Origin: Rhodococcus sp. Z13 | Lineage (GTDB): Bacteria; Actinomycetota; Actinomycetes; Mycobacteriales; Mycobacteriaceae | Direction: 5' to 3' | DNA: 64,000 nt | NCBI RefSeq assembly: GCF_025837095.1 | Contig: NZ_CP107551.1 | Location: 3,528,668 to 3,592,667, forward strand | Shown here: piece by piece, positions 62,611 through 64,000 of the stretch | How positions within the stretch are numbered: position 1 is the first letter of the stretch | Layout: every line of letters begins with the position of its first letter | Notes under the pieces: model-generated | Database searches by the model: none | Told to the model about the DNA's origin: nothing | What the model saw: only the letters and a program-made list of their open reading frames with translations | Position numbers and translations under genes: made by a program

Positions 62611-63456
62611 TCACCTCCCGCGGGCGAACCGGCGCATGGCGAGCAGGTAGCGCGGAATCGACCGGAAGGGCACGCGGACCGGCCAGTCGTCGGGCCGGAA
62701 GTACGCCTCGGTGCCACCGTCGACCACCACGACGCTGCCCGTCATGAAGTCCGCGGCCGGGGACAGCATGAACTCGACCCACTGCGCGATCTCGTCGGGC
62801 TTCCCGAAGCCCCCGAGCGGGACGGGGAAGCTCTCCACCGCCTTCTTCAGCGGGCTGTCGAGCTGCGCGTCGAGCAGCGGCGTGGCGATCGCACCCGGCG
62901 CGAGGACGTTCAGGCGGATCCCGGCCCCCGCCCACTGCGGGGAGATCGCGGCGCGGCGCGCCCAGCGGGTCACGGCGATCTTCGAGGCCGCATAGGTGAA
63001 CGGGGCACCCGTCCCCGGAATGCGGGTGGCGCGGCGGACACCCTTGTCGATGTCGCCGCCGAGGAAGGCCCGCACCGCGGAGTTCGGCACACCGGGGGTG
63101 GTCGTCGTCGAGTTGGATCCGAACACCACGACCTTGCTGTTCCCGGAGGCGGCCAGGGCGGGACGCCAGCCGACGAGCAGGTCGATCACGCCCTGCACGT
63201 TGACCTGGGCGATGATCTTCTCCTTGCCCGGGGTGGGGCCCAGGCCCGCGGCGAGCACGGCACCGTCGAGCCGGCCCCCGGCCGCGTGGAGCGTCGCGCG
63301 GACCGCGTGGGATCGCCCTTCCGCGGTGGACAGGTCCGCCGTGACCTCGGTGTCCTTCAGGTCGATGCCGATCACCGTGTGGCCCGCCGCGCGCAGTCGT
63401 TCCGCGCTCGCCCGGCCCATTCCCGACGCGGCACCCGTCACCGCATATACCGCCAT
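62611..63456 (-). CDS. short-chain dehydrogenase/reductase
   Basis: A 281-residue SDR enzyme: NAD(P) loop AVTGAASGMGRASAERL (about residues 4-20), AGLGPTPG in the NAG position, the catalytic serine in VFGSNSTTT and the pair FTYAASKIAVTRWAR. It resembles 3-alpha-hydroxysteroid dehydrogenase-type members in rhodococci, but the substrate is not determinable. ATG 63456 follows GGAGGGG. Confidence 0.88.
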   Translation of the reverse strand: MAVYAVTGAASGMGRASAERLRAAGHTVIGIDLKDTEVTADLSTAEGRSHAVRATLHAAGGRLDGAVLAAGLGPTPGKEKIIAQVNVQGVIDLLVGWRPALAASGNSKVVVFGSNSTTTTPGVPNSAVRAFLGGDIDKGVRRATRIPGTGAPFTYAASKIAVTRWARRAAISPQWAGAGIRLNVLAPGAIATPLLDAQLDSPLKKAVESFPVPLGGFGKPDEIAQWVEFMLSPAADFMTGSVVVVDGGTEAYFRPDDWPVRVPFRSIPRYLLAMRRFARGR

Positions 63457-63486
63457 GTGCCCCTCCATCGTTCGGTTCGGGGCACG

Positions 63487-64000
63487 TTACAGCGCGGCGA
63501 CCGCCTCGTGCAGCAGGGAGACGTACCGAGCGAGACCTGCGGTGTCGACGACGTCGGGAGAGGTCGTCACCGACAGCGTCACGGTGTCGCCGATCCCGTG
63601 CACGCCGTGGGTGAGCGCCTGCACGGGCGACAAGCCGGGGAAGCCGGAGGTGAACCGCACCCGGCCGCCGCCGAGTTCGAGGTCGGCCGGCCCACGGTCG
63701 ACGCTGGAGACGACGGTGTTGCCGGTGACGGTGGGCGGGACGACGGACAGGTCGAGGCGGTCGGTGCCGAACCGCAGCAGCGGAGCGGGGACGTGGTCGT
63801 CGGTGCGGGCCCGGATCGCCATCGCCGGGTGCCGCGCGCGGATGCGCTGCCGCGCGAGGTCGGCGGCGATCGCCGCGGCGCGTTCGTGCGGGTCTCCGAT
63901 CGCGCAGTGCAGGTCCACCCCGACGTTGCGGTAGCTGTTGCGGGCGCTTCCCGCCGGCACCGCGACCGGCACCTCGGCGGACAACGCGTCGACCCCGAGG
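63487..64000 (-). CDS. WS/DGAT acyltransferase, C-terminal part
   Basis: The frame runs off the end of the window, leaving the last 171 residues. The DUF1298-type C-terminal domain of wax-ester synthase/diacylglycerol acyltransferases is recognised by RNSYRNVGVDLHCAIGDPHER-like sequence in pieces, VPPTVTGNTVVSSVDRGP and LSPVQALTHGVHGIGDTVTL. The catalytic HHxxxDG motif would lie upstream, outside the window. Full proteins make storage triacylglycerols or wax esters, or act as Tgs-like enzymes. Confidence 0.8.
   Translation of the reverse strand, partial: LGVDALSAEVPVAVPAGSARNSYRNVGVDLHCAIGDPHERAAAIAADLARQRIRARHPAMAIRARTDDHVPAPLLRFGTDRLDLSVVPPTVTGNTVVSSVDRGPADLELGGGRVRFTSGFPGLSPVQALTHGVHGIGDTVTLSVTTSPDVVDTAGLARYVSLLHEAVAAL

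Overview
The window is high-GC actinobacterial chromosome, most like Rhodococcus or a close mycolic-acid-containing relative. This is inferred from gene content: an HBHA-like heparin-binding protein, RamB, a mycobacterial-type sigF with an rsbW (usfX) partner, a DesA3-like desaturase with its own reductase, and a WS/DGAT acyltransferase. The backbone is recognisably collinear, in reverse, with M. tuberculosis Rv0482 to Rv0462: murB, DUF2505, DUF2993, deoC, DUF2516, hbhA, an XRE regulator, DUF445, TetR, fadB2, isocitrate lyase, ramB, an Rv0464c-like gene and lpd. No rRNA, tRNA, CRISPR array or complete insertion sequence was seen.

Layout. 0-14 kb: housekeeping and cell-envelope backbone (murB, deoC, purU, two hydrolase/diiron genes, the hbhA cluster, DUF445 and TetR). 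14-37.4 kb: a large block absent from the mycobacterial order and built of general-stress functions. These include a PPK2 kinase, a GSP39-like dehydrogenase, a haem-oxygenase-fold protein, Dps, a CDGSH protein, FAD oxidoreductases (one fused to a Rieske domain), a PfkB kinase coupled to SurE, a DJ-1/PfpI protein, trehalose-6-phosphate synthase, a PAS-ANTAR regulator, a glycosyltransferase and several tiny membrane proteins. The block ends with a STAS protein and the overlapping rsbW-sigF pair. At least fifteen promoters here fit the sigma-F/sigma-B pattern (GTTT or a variant, 15-17 bases, GGGTAT or a variant), including one before rsbW-sigF. Seven start codons lie 8-9 bases after such a -10, which implies leaderless mRNAs. 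I read the block as a sigma-F regulon island that carries its own sigma factor.

37.4-46.9 kb: a zinc alcohol dehydrogenase, a MetE homologue that has lost three of the four catalytic zinc ligands, fadB2, aceA with a RamB-like box, a flavohaemoprotein-type protein with a doubtful start, ramB and a PPOX protein. 46.9-55.8 kb: a decayed AbiEi-type gene between two inverted palindromic elements, then a urea-type ABC transporter operon (urtABCDE) ending in a GntR regulator, an Rv0464c-like gene, and an AtzF-type allophanate hydrolase. A GTATACAGC motif at both urtA and atzF suggests shared control by the GntR protein.

55.8-64 kb: a desaturase/reductase pair, a methyltransferase-cupin operon under a predicted IdeR/DtxR iron box, lpd, a haemerythrin-like protein, a small protein whose ribosome-binding site is buried in a long hairpin, a short-chain dehydrogenase and the C-terminal part of a WS/DGAT protein. 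All functions are predicted from sequence alone; promoters and operators are motif matches, not measured sites.
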